A program made the position numbers and the translations under genes. Below the pieces are notes generated by a model. That model made no database searches, had not been told where the DNA came from, and worked only from the letters and a program-made list of their open reading frames with translations. Positions 50,051 to 63,614 of a DNA stretch of 64,000 bases are shown here, piece after piece. The stretch is from Taeniopygia guttata (taxonomy: Eukaryota; Chordata; Aves; Passeriformes; Estrildidae): contig NC_133033.1 in the NCBI RefSeq assembly GCF_048771995.1, positions 3,348,501 through 3,412,500 on the forward strand, in the 5' to 3' direction. Position 1 is the stretch's first letter, and every line of letters starts with the position of its first letter.

Positions 50051-51635
50051 GAACCAGTTAGGAATTTTCCATTGGGATGGTTTTCTGGTGGAAAACACTG
50101 CTTTATACCAAACTGAAATCTGGGTGAAAATTGATTTTTCTGTTGGGAATACCTTGTGTCTGGACTAGTTTAGAAAGGACATTTGGCCCAAACTGCAGTG
50201 TTTGAGGGTTTCTTCATTAGTCCAAATGTTTTGCTTTGAATGGATAGGTTAAAAAATAAAACACCTCCTCCTGACTGTAATTCCAAGTCATCTTACAACA
50301 TGGTGTGAATGTGTGCCCTCATGCTCTGCTTTGCTCCCCAGGAGGTCTGCGGTGTAGTGAGATTTAAATTTCTGTTTTCTGAGATGTGCACATCCCAATC
50401 TGAGTCAGACCTGGCCCACAGGGACAAATCCCAGCATAGGGCCACCACTCTGCTGGGGGAAGCGCTCCATGCAGAGAAAGTGTAAAGTTCAGAGACACAA
50501 ACGAGCTGTTTCACATTAGCTCAGTGGCCTAAAACAAGGCACCGTGACTGGGGAGATACCAAAATGGTTTTTTGGTGGTTTTTTTTGACTGAAATGGACC
50601 TGATTCTGTTCCAGAAACCCATTCCTCTGCTCATTAAAAACAAATTTATTTCTCCCCTCCCTGTAGTCATACACTGACAGTTTATTTTAGTATAATACTT
50701 GTACCCCTCCCACAATGTACTTGTAGACACCATTGAAGTCCCCTATTTGTTTTGCCAAATTAAATATTAATAATTTATTTTCTCTCATAATAGCAAGTTG
50801 TGGATTATCTAATAGTTTTTCCTTCACTTCTCTCAGTCAGAATTCATCTTTTCTGAGCTTGAGTGATCAGTCTGACATACTGTGTAATGTTTAAATGATG
50901 GCTTGCAAGAGACTTGTACAGTGGCAATAGTAATTCCTTCTGCACTCTTTTAGTTACAGACAGGCATCAAATTTGCCTTTTTTACACCTATATCACATTA
51001 GCACCTCAATTTACCCAGTTCTTTTTGCTCCAATAAATAACAAAAGCGAGTACAGACAAATTTATTAACTTTTGCTTAATACATTTTTCCATTTCACCTC
51101 ACTTCTCTGGTACTCACATGGTTTCTTTCCAAGTGAGTGACAAAGGAAGATATTTTCAAGAACAATTATAAGTTTCCAGCTTCCAAAATCAAAGACCTGA
51201 AAATGCTTTTAATTAAAGAATCCAAGTTTAGATTATCACATATTCCCAAGCCCATATGAGGCTTAATTCATTGCTCCTTTGAAATATTCTGAAAGCCGAG
51301 GGTAAAGAGGTGTTATATTAGTGCAGAATAATGATGATTAATTTGTGCTTTGTATCAAATGCAGGAGGAACAGATACATGTGCAGTGAATCCTCTATACT
51401 TCCAAAATATTTCTATAAACTTGAAAATATTCTGTGGATGTACATGTCTTAAATGGAACTCAACCAATTTTTGCTGTTTAGCATTTGGCTGTTGCAGTTA
51501 TCCTTCAAAAAACCCTACCCCTTCTTCTAAGATTCTGGACAGATTCACTTAAAATACACCCTTTTGCCTTTTCATTACAGAGTAACTAATGAAAATTCCA
51601 TTTTAAATGTGCTTTCTGGGAGACAGGGATGTTCT

Positions 51636-51637
<2 letters not shown>

Positions 51638-51666
<29 letters not shown>
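51638..51666. repeat. Poly-T tract (29 T)
   Basis: The longest homopolymer in the window, in the region upstream of FGGY. It could be the antisense tail of an old retroposon, but no body was recognised on its right side. Confidence 0.9.
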
Positions 51667-54404
51667 GTGATTAACCAGAGCCCGTATTTCAGGCAGCAGG
51701 GAAACAGCTCCAGGTAGTGTAAATCAGCATTGCCCAAGATGGCCCTCAGTCCTCTCAACCCCACAGAACAATTTAGTGGGTTTAGATGACAGTTGGCATC
51801 TTTGAAATATTCTCTTTTGCAGAACTAGACTAGATGTGACACTTGCTGGAGAAGAAATCTTGCATAAATCTGTCAAAAAAGACTCAATCATATTACTTCA
51901 CTAGCTGTGGTAACCTTTGGAGGCCAAAGTCCAGACAGGTTGAGAAATGGAGCATGAGTCCATAAAGGTGACAATTCCATTAACTGTAATCAGTGAGAGA
52001 GGTGAATGGTGAGATAAAGACAAATGACTCCTTCTGTAAAAAAAAGAAAATATGTGTGTGCAGGGGAAAGAGGCAGAATGAACATTTTCCTGTTGAGGAA
52101 ATAAAGACCCAGCCCTGCTCTGTTAAGATCAACACAAAAACATTTCTTGAGCTCAGTGGGTGCAAGTTTTGCCCCAACATCCTGACTTCTGGTGAATGTC
52201 AAGCAGCAATGGACCTCTGAACACCCCAAAATTCCATTTAGATGCTTATTAACATAAAATTGGAAGGGAAAAAAATATTTCGTAAAGTTCCTGCTTGCTT
52301 ATGTGCTTAGGCAGATCATACAAGCACCTGAGGGTGGGTTTTAATCTCATTTGATGAAGTATAGCACTTTTTCAAGTGTTATAGGAAGCAGAAACTGGGG
52401 AATACTCTGGATGAAGTGCTTACTGGGCCGTTAGACCAGAACTATTCATCTAACAGGGAGATGGGGAAGTAAAAACCAAATTAATTCTCTGCAACAAGAA
52501 GGGATTTTTGAGTGTACAATAGAAAAAAAAAGGAAATTTCCTTTGGGGGATTTTTTCTGGTTTTAGCAGAAATATTAAGTTACTCTTGGATACTGGAGTG
52601 GCCAAAAAGGAAAATCCCTGTTTTAAGTTCCTCTAAATATAGCTAGAAAAATAATTCCAATTTTATCAATTTGTGGCCCATTTCCTCACTTTTTGGGCAG
52701 CTCACCTTTTAATACCAAAGTCAGAAGCTGATACAAACAAGCAGACAATATTTCAGCCTCCACCAAAATTCCAGTGTCTTGCCCAGGGCCTGTTCCTGCC
52801 TGCCCACTTGGCTGGACACCAATATCCTTTATTCTCAGGGGAGTCAGCCTTCCAAAAAACCACTTGGCACTGGAGTCAGGGCTGCTCTGTTTTCCTAACG
52901 TTCGTGGCAGGCAGGATGTTTTCCGACTCTGGTACCCAACAGTTGAGCATTCCAGACAGCACAGGGATTTTTCTTTTGAAACCACACTTCCAATGCCATA
53001 AGAATAAGGGAGGTTCTGTGATCCCGTGTGATCCTGGTGGGAAAATAGGATGACTCTGTTGTCACACAGAGATGCACAAAGGGAAAATGCTTATGGCTCT
53101 TGCCACCTTTGTAAACTCTCCTTCTGTGGTGTGAATGCTGAAAAAATCCTGGCTTGGAGTCCTGTTTCATCAACTGGTTCCCCTCTGGGAAGATTGCCAG
53201 AAGGAGAAGACCCCCTCCCAAAATGCCTGGCCAGAAAAGCAGCCCACTGGTGCAGTGTGGCAGAGGGAGTGCTCAGTAGTCTGTGCACACAGTGTTTTCA
53301 GCAAGTGAAAACGTTGTTTGCTTGCTCCCCAGAATATACAGTACAGATACCCCTACAACTTTTTTTGCCTATCCCTTACACTCCTTGAATTTTAGAAACA
53401 TGACTGTAGCATTAACATTTTTGTTCAAGGGATTCCTGAGCTCAGTGATGTCAGGGCCAGCTCTGTCTTTCCCTTGTGGAACAGACACTGCCCAGGGCAG
53501 GGCAGGCAGGTGACAGCTCAGCCAGGACTGGACTCTTCACTGCCCAGGAGCAAACACACTGTCCTGGGAGGCAAACTGCCAGAGACATCCCCCCCCCACA
53601 CACACAGCCCTGTGCCAAAATCCAGATGTGCAAAATCCTGAAATCCCAATCTGTCGAGCTGGAAATGAATTTCACAAGCCAAGCTGTGAAAATCTCCTCA
53701 AATTTCACAATACCTTACATCTCCAGAAAAATGGCGAACAGAGGTTAAATTTTTTTTTTTCTGCAACATCCTTCCAAGACTTTTTCCATAGGATATGACC
53801 AGCTTGCATGAAGTACTTTGTTTCAGTGGTGATATATCACACAGTGGTGCCAAATCCAGTCAGTGTGGGGAGGACTGAAAAGGCTCAGCCACCCTCCAGG
53901 CAGTGTGTCCTGATGCCATTCCTGGCACCTTCTACAAAAGGCAGATTCTATTTTGCCCTTTGAATTCCAAAACTGGTGAACACAGTCATGGGAGGCAATC
54001 AGTCAAGATCTGTTAATTTGCAAAAAATATAACTGTCTGTTCTCCAAGGGTAAGATTAAGTGGGATCTGTACTTCCCAGATTATAAACAACACGCAGCCT
54101 TTCTCCTTAACTCGTTGCAAAATGTACAAATGTTCCAACGCCAGCTCTGTAATCTTTTAAAATCTTAAAACAGAACAGGGGCTCATTCCATTACATAAAA
54201 AGAAGTTTGTAGGATCGTGTAGCTACCTGCAAATCACACACAGATAAACCAAACAGCACAAGAAACAGGTATAAAGTCACCTTTTATGTAGCAGTGAGAT
54301 TGTCATGCTCTGTGTACAACCCAAAACAAATTGTCTGTTTAGAATTAAAATATGATACTGTTTCCAAAAGTCTTGCCTTCAGGGAGATAGTTTTATACCA
54401 CAGG

Positions 54405-54475
54405 GCAGATTCAGCTCTGGTGTAGGATTTCTGATTTTCATGGAATTGCACCATTAAGGAATTTGGCCCAACATC
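54405..54475. repeat. Palindromic ancient repeat remnant
   Basis: The segment agattcagctctggtgtagg ... ggaattgcaccattaaggaa, ending tttggccca, folds as an imperfect hairpin around tgattttcat. It resembles the palindromic 'ctggtgtaa...ttgcacc...gaatttggccc' repeat common in reptile and bird genomes. The family name is not certain. Confidence 0.5.
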
Positions 54476-57400
54476 TTGCCCACACTGATGCAATTCAACT
54501 TTTAAGGGACAGCTATGGGGTTTCCTCCTAAGTCAGGCCAAGTTTCTGGAACAAGGGAAGTCTGTAAAAGAAACCGTTGGAGGGATGTTTTAGTCTGGCA
54601 TTCAGGAACATTCCCATATTAGAAAACGTCACAGGGTTTATTTTGTACGTCTTGCATGTTAGAATTTCGTGATTTTTCTTCTTTCATTTCAGAGACATTG
54701 TCAGTAGGTGGTCACAGTAAAACTGGATAAACCCCAAAGAAATGTAATGAAATTATTATAGACAGAGTGAGTAGAGAGACATTTGTGGATCCAGTTCATT
54801 CTGCCTTATCTTTGTTATATAAACCTATTTTCCATACTTAATGTATTGCCTGAGCTTGCAGTATATGATTAACAGAACGTCTGCACCACTCAGGACTCTG
54901 GAGAAAAAATGTGAGATGTTAATTTGCCAACATTTTAGGTAACTTCAAATATTCTGGGCGTGACTGATCTCACAGAGTGCTTTGGATAACAGATGGAAAT
55001 CTGAATACACACACTGATGCTCTCACTGATGTTGAAAACTTCTGTGCAGGAACAAAGAGCTCTAACACTTCCCTGCTCCTGGAGCTAACCTGGTATTTCC
55101 TAAAATCATGCAGCTCCACAGGTCATGGCCCAGCAAACAGGAGTCTCCCCAGCTCTTCCTGCCAGCGCTGCATGTACCGGGCACAGTGACGGGGTGGAAA
55201 TCTGATGCTGTCAAGGCTCTGGGGGAGATTATTCCCTTCCCTCTGCAGTTGTTTGAGCTGCCCAGACAGTATGAAGCACATGCTCAGGTTCTTAAGGATT
55301 CCTGGGAAAATCAACACTGTTTCAAAACTACACCAGAACCAAAACTATGAAAAGATTAATCGAGCTTGGGTCAAGAGAGAAGAAGGATGCAATAGCTTGT
55401 GACAGCAATGAGCTGGAAAATGATGTGCCCAATTCTTAGGTCTCTTATGAATAAGTCAGAATATTCAGTGCATCACATCAAAAACTCCTTTGGACTATTG
55501 ACATAATATCTGAAAGAACATGGAAAAGTGATAGGACAATCAAAGGTACAATTTAATTTTCCTACTTGCATTCTTACACTAATCTGACAATCATAAAGCC
55601 TTAGTATAAATCAAATGGAGCAAAAGCTCTCAGTAACTTAAAATATAGACAGAAATATGCGTAGAATATGCTTTTATGTGTGTACAAGAGTTACAAGAAA
55701 CTTTGGCACAGCTGCAATTCGCACAAGAAGCAGAATGAACCTGCTTCAAGCATTCCTTAAAATCCCATTCTGCTTTGGTAACCTCTGGATTTTGCAGCTT
55801 GTCTTCCCAAAGCTATGATAAAACTATCATGGCTTTCATTAACTTTTTGAGTCATTGGCTAGTCAAAAAAGCTGAAAGTGATATAAAAAGCAAGACATGA
55901 CAAAAATCAGAAATACTGGATGTATTTGCCATTTCTGTCAGCCACAGCTATGAATGCTGTGATAAAGCAAGATAAGAAATTAAGGAAGGAAATAAGTGGC
56001 AACTGCATTCTTATTTTAGAGTATTTTATATCTGATTGTTCCAAAATGAGGAGGAATATGTGACTGGGTATGTAACTCCACCCTCTCCAAGAATTGCTGG
56101 GATCATTGTTTGTGAGTGTATCCAAACACCAGAAGAGTTTCCTTACCTCCAGTCTGTTGCAGTCATGGAAATGCCCTGGGATGTTCTGGTGGACATCTCA
56201 TCCCTGTGGTTACAGCATACACCGGGAAGTCATCATCTTGGGACTTAAGGGACTGGAAAATTAGAATTGTAGATAATTGTCCCATATTTCCTCCCATGGA
56301 ATCCTGGCACTGAGGGTCAGCAGCTAAGAAGCAAATCCATGTGCAGGGCACGACTCTGCCATCATGGGCACAGGACCTGACTTAGGGTTGATGAGAGAGC
56401 AACCTCATCCTTTGTGACCGCCTATCACAGTCACCTTGAATGCCAAGTGCCTGCTTCAAGTTAACTCTGGGTTTTTTCCTCCTTACTTTATTGTTTTTAA
56501 ATGAACTGGCAGCTCATAGTTTCATCTAAAAGCTATTTCATATGCTTTTCTGCTTTGAAAAAAAAAAAAAAGCCCCATCTGAGGATTATCTACTCAACAT
56601 GAAGCTTTAATAAATCACATTATCTAGGATAAAAAAATAGATCTGAGTTATTTTGTTTAAATGTTAGTGAAGGAAGGAAATCCCAGAGAGAGCCATGGAT
56701 GTGACTGTTTGCCATCTTTTGAGAAAATAAATGTTCTAAGTCAGCTCAGTGGTACTTGTGCAACTGAGTTTCCAATGCTGAAAATTGACACCAATACCAT
56801 GACCTGAATAACTTAAAATTTTGAACCAAGAGTAATGTCCCCCTGTAAAAGAAGGACCTCCCAAATTAAAACTCCAACTGCTCCATTTTGAGCTATAAAA
56901 CTGTTTTTCCAAGCTGCTGGTTGTATTGGGCTTCAAACCAAAACTGAGTGAATGCAGAGGAGGAAGTCTGATGTGCAGCAGTTAAAATATATGAAGGCTT
57001 TTTGGGGTTTTGGTACACCAAACCCTTCAAAGAACAACATATTTGCAGTTTGGTATTGCAGGCATTTCCCTACCCATTGGAAGGTTAATCTGTCACGGAA
57101 GAATACATGGAGGAATATGCTGCTCTCAGATGATATCACAGGCTGGTCATGTCCTTGCTACTTTAACTTTTTCTCAGGCAGAAGAAAATTAGTGTCGCCT
57201 GTAATGGGTGGGTGTCCTGATTAGCTTGTTCTCTTTCATTTTACATACTTCTATTGGAGGGAACCAATTCAGAGGTTGAGAGTGGTATTTTTGCCTTTTA
57301 ATCACAGCCTGTTCAAGGCAATCCATATTTTGGCAATGGCCCACAATGTTATCTTCATCTGTTACCTATTGCCAGATTTATTCCATAGAATTTTGCACAG

Positions 57401-57954
57401 ATCCCAGGACCAGGGAGGCTTCTTGCTGATATTCCTCCCAGCCCATCTCCCAGCAGTCCATCCCATCCCTTTGCAGTGTGTTTAGCCTGCAAAACCCCAC
57501 GTTGGGACTTTGTGTTGAGCACCAATGTTTGGGACACCCACTCAATGTCCTTAATGTTGGGTGACAGGAAAGCAGGGAGGGAACGAGTCACTGCTTTTGC
57601 AAGGTCCTGAAGCCCTGAGCTGTGGTTCTAGGGGATCTCTGCTCTTTGACAACACTTCCCACCACGTGTTCCAGCCAGGAAGATGGATGTACCTTAGTTA
57701 AAGTGAGTCATTCACTGAACCTGGGCCAAACTTTGAAGCAAATCTGGGCCAGTTTACTGCCTCAGGAGGAAACCTGGTTTTTGCATGAATTAGATGTGAA
57801 AATAAGCAGAGCCTGACTGACATCTCCTCCAAATTCCAGCTGTACGGGTAAAACCCAGAGGGCATGAGCCTCAGGCATGACAAAAATGAGGAGGGGAAAA
57901 TGAGGCTTCCTGTCTCCCCTGCAAAAGCCAGAGAGACACATTTTACTCAGGACT

Positions 57955-58740
57955 TAGGCTAAATTGTTAATGATTTATACACTAATTAAGTAATGTTTAT
58001 AGAATGGCTTACATATATAAATGGCTGCAAAGATGCTTACGTTTTTCCTGCACTCTCCAATTAAACCAGCTTTCATTACAGAGCAAAACAATTCCATCCC
58101 AACTTGTTACACCAGTTCTTTAGCCAGGCAGCTTTGCAGCCACTGCTCCCAGCTCAAACTGGGCTATTGTGTTTCTCCGAGGAAACTTCTGTGCTGGTTT
58201 GTAGTTGTTTTAATTCCATCACAGATCACATTCTGTTTAATGATAATTTGATTTTGCATTGCAAGACCCAGATGTACATTAGGAGGTCACAACCTTTCCA
58301 TTTATCTCGTAAAGTAACTATTTTTTCCCTGAGTTCCATCAGGTTAAAACAGTTAGCAATTTTTCTCCTTGAAGTGTCCCTTCAGCTTGGCCAAGATATA
58401 TAATAGATCAGTGTATCTACAAATGCATTACAACAGTAGTCATCAATTAGTTTTAAACCATCGCTGTAATATATCATTTATCCAGCTTGCTGTAGCAATA
58501 TTGTGAACATTTAATTTTTTAAAGGCATCTTGATTTTTTAACCTGACGGCTGCATCCCCCTTTTGTCTCCTGTACAGACATCTCCTTAAGGAACAATAAA
58601 AATTAGATTTGTTTGACCTGCACTCAGGGTTCGTTTAAGCGAGATGGATTTTAATTGCTCTGCCCAGCCTACCAGACAGCTTTTATGTAATATCCCAGAC
58701 ATTTACGCACTGTCTTTTCCCTTGCTGTAAGCAGGTGTGT
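57955..58740. promoter_or_regulatory. Candidate conserved non-coding region (weak)
   Basis: This ~0.8-kb stretch lacks repeats and is dense in homeodomain- and POU-like AT motifs (actaattaagtaat, ccaattaaa, tcaattag, tttaattgctc, atttgcat-like gattttgcattg). It is complex rather than low-complexity, the texture typical of conserved enhancers in gene deserts. This is an impression from composition, without alignment. Confidence 0.2.
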
Positions 58741-61700
58741 GTGCCCACAAATGCCTGTAAAGCAGCTCTTACAATTCATTTCACATCTCTGACAATCCTC
58801 TGGGAGATTGCTTTCTCTGAGATACTGGTTGGCATCAAATTAAGGCCTCCGGTCCTTGCCACTTCTTCCCTCCTAACACCATTTCCTTTTGTCTTTAAGA
58901 TTCACCTTCCTGTGTGGCTAATTCTAAAAGGACCTGGCTGAGGATTGTATTCCTTGGGTTTGTGTTGTCATTTTATGGCACAGGTGACTCACCCCTGCAT
59001 CTCTCTGTGGTGAGAATGGCTACAGGGCCTTACCTGTCTCTCCCCAAATCCATGATGTCCTTGCAATAAGATCTACAACTGGAAGAGGTTTGGAGTATAA
59101 GAGAGCTCAGACTGGGAGCAGCAGGTACCTTTGAGGATCTCTAACTTCAATTAGGAAGTCAGGAGAGGAAGTTATCACTGACTCAGAGCCTGGAACACCC
59201 CAGCTGCTCTGCCAGCTCTGAGTGGAGGCACAATGAGCTCACATTTGCCCACGATGAACCTTATTTGCTCCAGCTGCCCTATCGGGGAGAGGAGAACCTC
59301 ATGTGGAGCATTCTCTCTCTGCTCTCTCCCCTTCCATGGGTGATACAATCTGAAGATGAGGTCCTCTGTTTTTCTTCTTCTCCCCATTCCTAAAAAGGAA
59401 GATTTGGCTGTCCCATGAGTTGCCAAATCAGCACAAAAAAATGGGCCTCCTAAGCAGTTCTTTGTGCCTACAGCTGGTTCTGGTCTCTTCTCTGTTGGAC
59501 ACACACATGTACTTAATTCCCAGTTGTGCTGGATGCCTATTAAAAGAACAAATCTGCGAGTGAGGAGGGTCTCTTCTGCCATGTCAGTAGAAGTGAGATA
59601 CGTAAATCTCCTGTGTGCTGAGGCGAATGAATGCTCAAAGTGCTTGGGAGAACAGCTGGGAAAGAGAATAATCACTTTCTATTCTGCTGCAAAGTGTCAC
59701 TGATCCAACTCTCTAAGCTGATCCTCATGTGGCTCATTGTGCCTGCTCCATGATTCTGCCCACTGCTTCAGGGGGGTAATTCAGAGTGCTCAGCACTTCA
59801 GTCAGCACAGGAGAAGGCACAGACCTGCTTCTCCCACTGTGCTACAGCCAGCATGGTGCAGAGCAGCAAGGGAGCACTGGGGGGGATGAAAGGACAATTC
59901 CAGAATTCCAGTCAGGGGCCCTGTGAGGGAGTGCACATGCAGATCATGGTGAGCCACAGAGAAAGCAGTGGAGGAGATGGGAGATCTGCCTATCTTGCCA
60001 GCCAAGGAAGCCAGAAGAGGGTTTGGAATAATCTTCATCCGTGCCACTGCATTTCTCTCTTTTTATCTTCCAGTGGTAAATCCCAGTCCCTCAGGAAAGA
60101 TCCTGAAGTGAGACTGGTACGTGATCATGGGGCAATCACAAAACATTTAAAGAAAATGAAGGGTGCTATAGGAGACCGTGGAAGAAAATCCTGTTTTCCT
60201 TTCTTGAAACTGAGCAGAATTGCACATTTGACAAAGCACCTGCACAGCTCAAGGAATTCACTTTCCACCTGCCCTGCCTGGGCCAGCACTCCAATGCTGC
60301 CATAAACACACGGGTGACTTCCCTGTGGACGAGAGACAGGAGCAGCAGAACATGGTCAGTGTTAACTGTGGCATCAGTGGAAGAAATTCAGATGAGACAT
60401 TCACTGAGAAGAGCCTTAGAAGACACTTACTTGATGCAGAATTTGTGAACACAGCAGTGACATCAGGAAAAGGGATGGGAGATCTAGCACATTTACTTTG
60501 CATGTGGATAGATAATTCTTAATTTCATATTCTGTGTTTTTTTCTCTGGGGTTTTTATATCCATCAGTAAGCCACACCAGTATTTTTTACTTCCCTGACA
60601 GAAGCACTGAAAATCAGAACCCATTTATTTAGTACCAAACAAATGCAGAAATAAGAGCAGTCTGTAGCACTAAAATACACATTTGTAACCCTCTGAGGAC
60701 CAGATACAGCAGAGCTAGAACACTCAGCAGCTGTAATGTGCACTGAGAAGTCACATTTGTTCAAGAAAAGCCACATTACTTATATTAATTGGATGTGTCC
60801 AGCTCATCCTGAGTCCACTTAAGCCTTGGCAAACCTCTAGCTCTGAGCATAACAAAGGTATTAATACTGATATTCCTTTATATTATCCCAGTTACATAAC
60901 GACTCCCACCTTTGCAGGCTAATACTTATTCTTTGGAACACAGTGAACTATTGACTCATATCTGGACTGGGTTGCCAAAACCTCCTAAATTTAGAGATGC
61001 TTGGAACAAGAAAGGGAGTTTGGTTCAGGCCCATCCACAACAGCAAATTAAACACAAGTCATCATCTGTGCGAGTGACATTTTCGGCATGTCCAGAGCCT
61101 GGCGGGAGCTGACATTCCTTCTCCCAGAAAGATTTACAGAATTTGTGCATTGAAAAGCATTGAGGTAAACCCTGGTCTGAGGGCCAAGTTCATAAATTAG
61201 ACCTGTCCCCTCCCTTCAGTAAATTACAGACATACAGGCCATCGGTTGGCTCGCTGTGCTCTTGGCAACTCCAGCAACTCTGCGAGTGTGTGTTCACAGA
61301 AAGGGAGTTTGTGTCGTACTCACACATTTACATTTCATTTTCAGCGCTTTTGGTGCAAGGAATATGTTGTACATCATTTCTTCCCTCCATTCACATCAGA
61401 GACTGGATTAAACAGACTGAGAAAAAAAGATTAAAAAATATTAAAATGTTGGCACACACTGCACTTTCTCAGCAGAAACCATGTCGCCTGCACATCACTT
61501 TGGTTTAAATTATGTAGGTCAATGTTAGGTCAGCAAGAAGTGCTGGATTAGCATCTGCAGAGACTGAGATCCTCTCCTCATTCACAGAACAAGTCCAGAT
61601 CAAGAAACTGCATTAAAGCTTCATGCACAAAGCTACTTTAGAGGACAGGATATTTCCTCAGGCCGGCCAAGTGCTCACCTGTTCCTCCAGCCCGTGGTTT

Positions 61701-62754
61701 ATATGGAAACCAAACTGGCCAGTTGGCAGAGTGACGAGGGTCTGACACTACCAAACTGCTTCTTCAAACACTGTCAAGGTTTTTATGAGCTGCATGTTTG
61801 CAGAAGTCCATGTACCTGTGAAATAACTGAATCACTGTCTTCCATGTGTCAAAATGATGCCACTTCTAGGCTGTTCCATCTTCCTCCCACAGACCTACCA
61901 CGTTTTAGGTGGAATGAATGGCCTGAAAACCCAAATACGAGTGGCAGCTCAGACTGGCTCTAGAAAAGGGACACAGTGAATGGCACTGGGAACCCCACAC
62001 AACATCCCAAAGAGATGCAGTTCAGCCTCCCAAACTGGATTATCTGTGTGAAGGTTTTCTCAATGACCTGAAGAACCAGTAGAACCTTTCATTGAAGGCT
62101 GAAAGCCTCATGTAATCAAACAACATGAGAATTAAGGTTTCTAAAAAAAAAAAAACAAAACAGTATTTTGATCATACTGCAGGAACTGCTGCTACAAAGT
62201 TATGCAAATTCAAATTCTAGATCTTCTGTTTCTGTAAATAAGAATTTTTCAGGAGAGAACATAGACAGGAGACAATCGTGCTCTAGCCTGAAAAAGGGTA
62301 GGGAAATTCAGGCTCTAGTCCAGCTCCACTCAGACACTTCGGCTCACTGGCTTCCATTTTCCATGGTGAGACTCAAACAATGGTAATAAAAATTACAATG
62401 AAAGCAATTGAAAAATATTTGCATAATTATTTAGCGTGTGTTTGCATGCTTTGCATGTTAAACAAGGGATTGTTCCTCATCCCACACTCTCAGGACAGAT
62501 AGGGAAGTAGAAAGTGTGGAGCTGAGTGGGAACAAAACCTGATGTGTGCAGAAGTAAATTCTGTTCTGTAGAAAAACAAGGGATACTAAATATTGAAAGA
62601 TCCACCAGCTTGGTGGAAAAAATCAGGGAGTTCACTTAGGGAACAAAGGCTGTGACACAGAAGGAAGGATGGAAATAATTGTGGAAGCAGCTGACGGATG
62701 GTGGGCCAGGCTGGAAATACTGGTAGAGCTGAAATTGCGACAGGTGGACAAAGA

Positions 62755-62768
62755 ATGATGATGATGAT

Positions 62769-62828
<60 letters not shown>
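62755..62828. repeat. (GAT)n microsatellite, ~24 units
   Basis: A 74-bp run of gat/atg trinucleotides with one interruption (gattgatg) near 62,767. It should be length-polymorphic. It lies outside any recognised gene. Confidence 0.95.
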
Positions 62829-62829
<1 letters not shown>

Positions 62830-63597
62830 GAATCCCTTTTCAGTTTGCAGAGTGATGGAACATGAGTCCTGCTGACTCAGGGTGAAACCCAGACTGGGAG
62901 ATTCCGCTGCTGCAGGGCAAGGGCCACCTCGGAATCCTCAGTTATCTGGGATCCCAGCCACTTCCAAAGCACTGCTGAAGCCAAGCACCTTCCTGGGGAA
63001 GACATTGCTCCACAAGCCTTTGATGTGGCACATTTAAGCAGCAGGTTCAACCAGTAATTCATTGAACAAAGCATTCAAGGCAATGGGACAAACCCATGTG
63101 GGAATTAGCCTGAGTCACACTGTGCAGGAGTGGCACCCCTAAGCCGAGCCTGAACCCATCCCGGAGCTGTTCCCTTTTTATCCATTCAGCCTCTGCCACA
63201 GATCAAATTCTCCATCTGAAATACCAAGCTCTCCCTCATCTGGAATAATTTTACCTTGATTTTCAGACACCACTTTATGTGGACAGGCCAGATGAGGTTT
63301 CCTGAACACTCACTCAGGGAGAAGGAAATATCAGCAGAAATTAATAGAGAGATGTCAGAGATGTCACCTTGGGAGATTTAATTTACTGTGTCCCCTCTGT
63401 GCTTTGCCAACTTTCAGCTGACAGCTTTCAGTTGGTTGTATGATTTGGTGAACTAAACTGGGGAAAGGCTGATTAGAGAACAAGAAATGGAGCTGGTGGT
63501 TCCATACTCCAGGAAGTAAAATGATAATCCCCTATCAAAAGACAAATATGTGATTCTCTGGCAGTAAAATTCATAAGAGCATCATGAGCTATAAATT

Positions 63598-63614
63598 AAA
63601 AAAAAAAAAAAAAA
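63598..63614. repeat. Poly-A tract
   Basis: A run of about 17 adenines following ataaatt. No associated element was recognised. Confidence 0.8.

Larger units (their letters stand above)
50051..57950. other. Region upstream of FGGY, no gene recognised
   Basis: AT-rich sequence with a poly-T tract at 51.64 kb, a palindromic repeat relic at 54.4 kb and short C/CA runs at about 53,588-53,606. The open frames (up to ~126 codons) have no recognisable domain and many overlap each other on opposite strands, as chance frames do. Confidence 0.75.
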
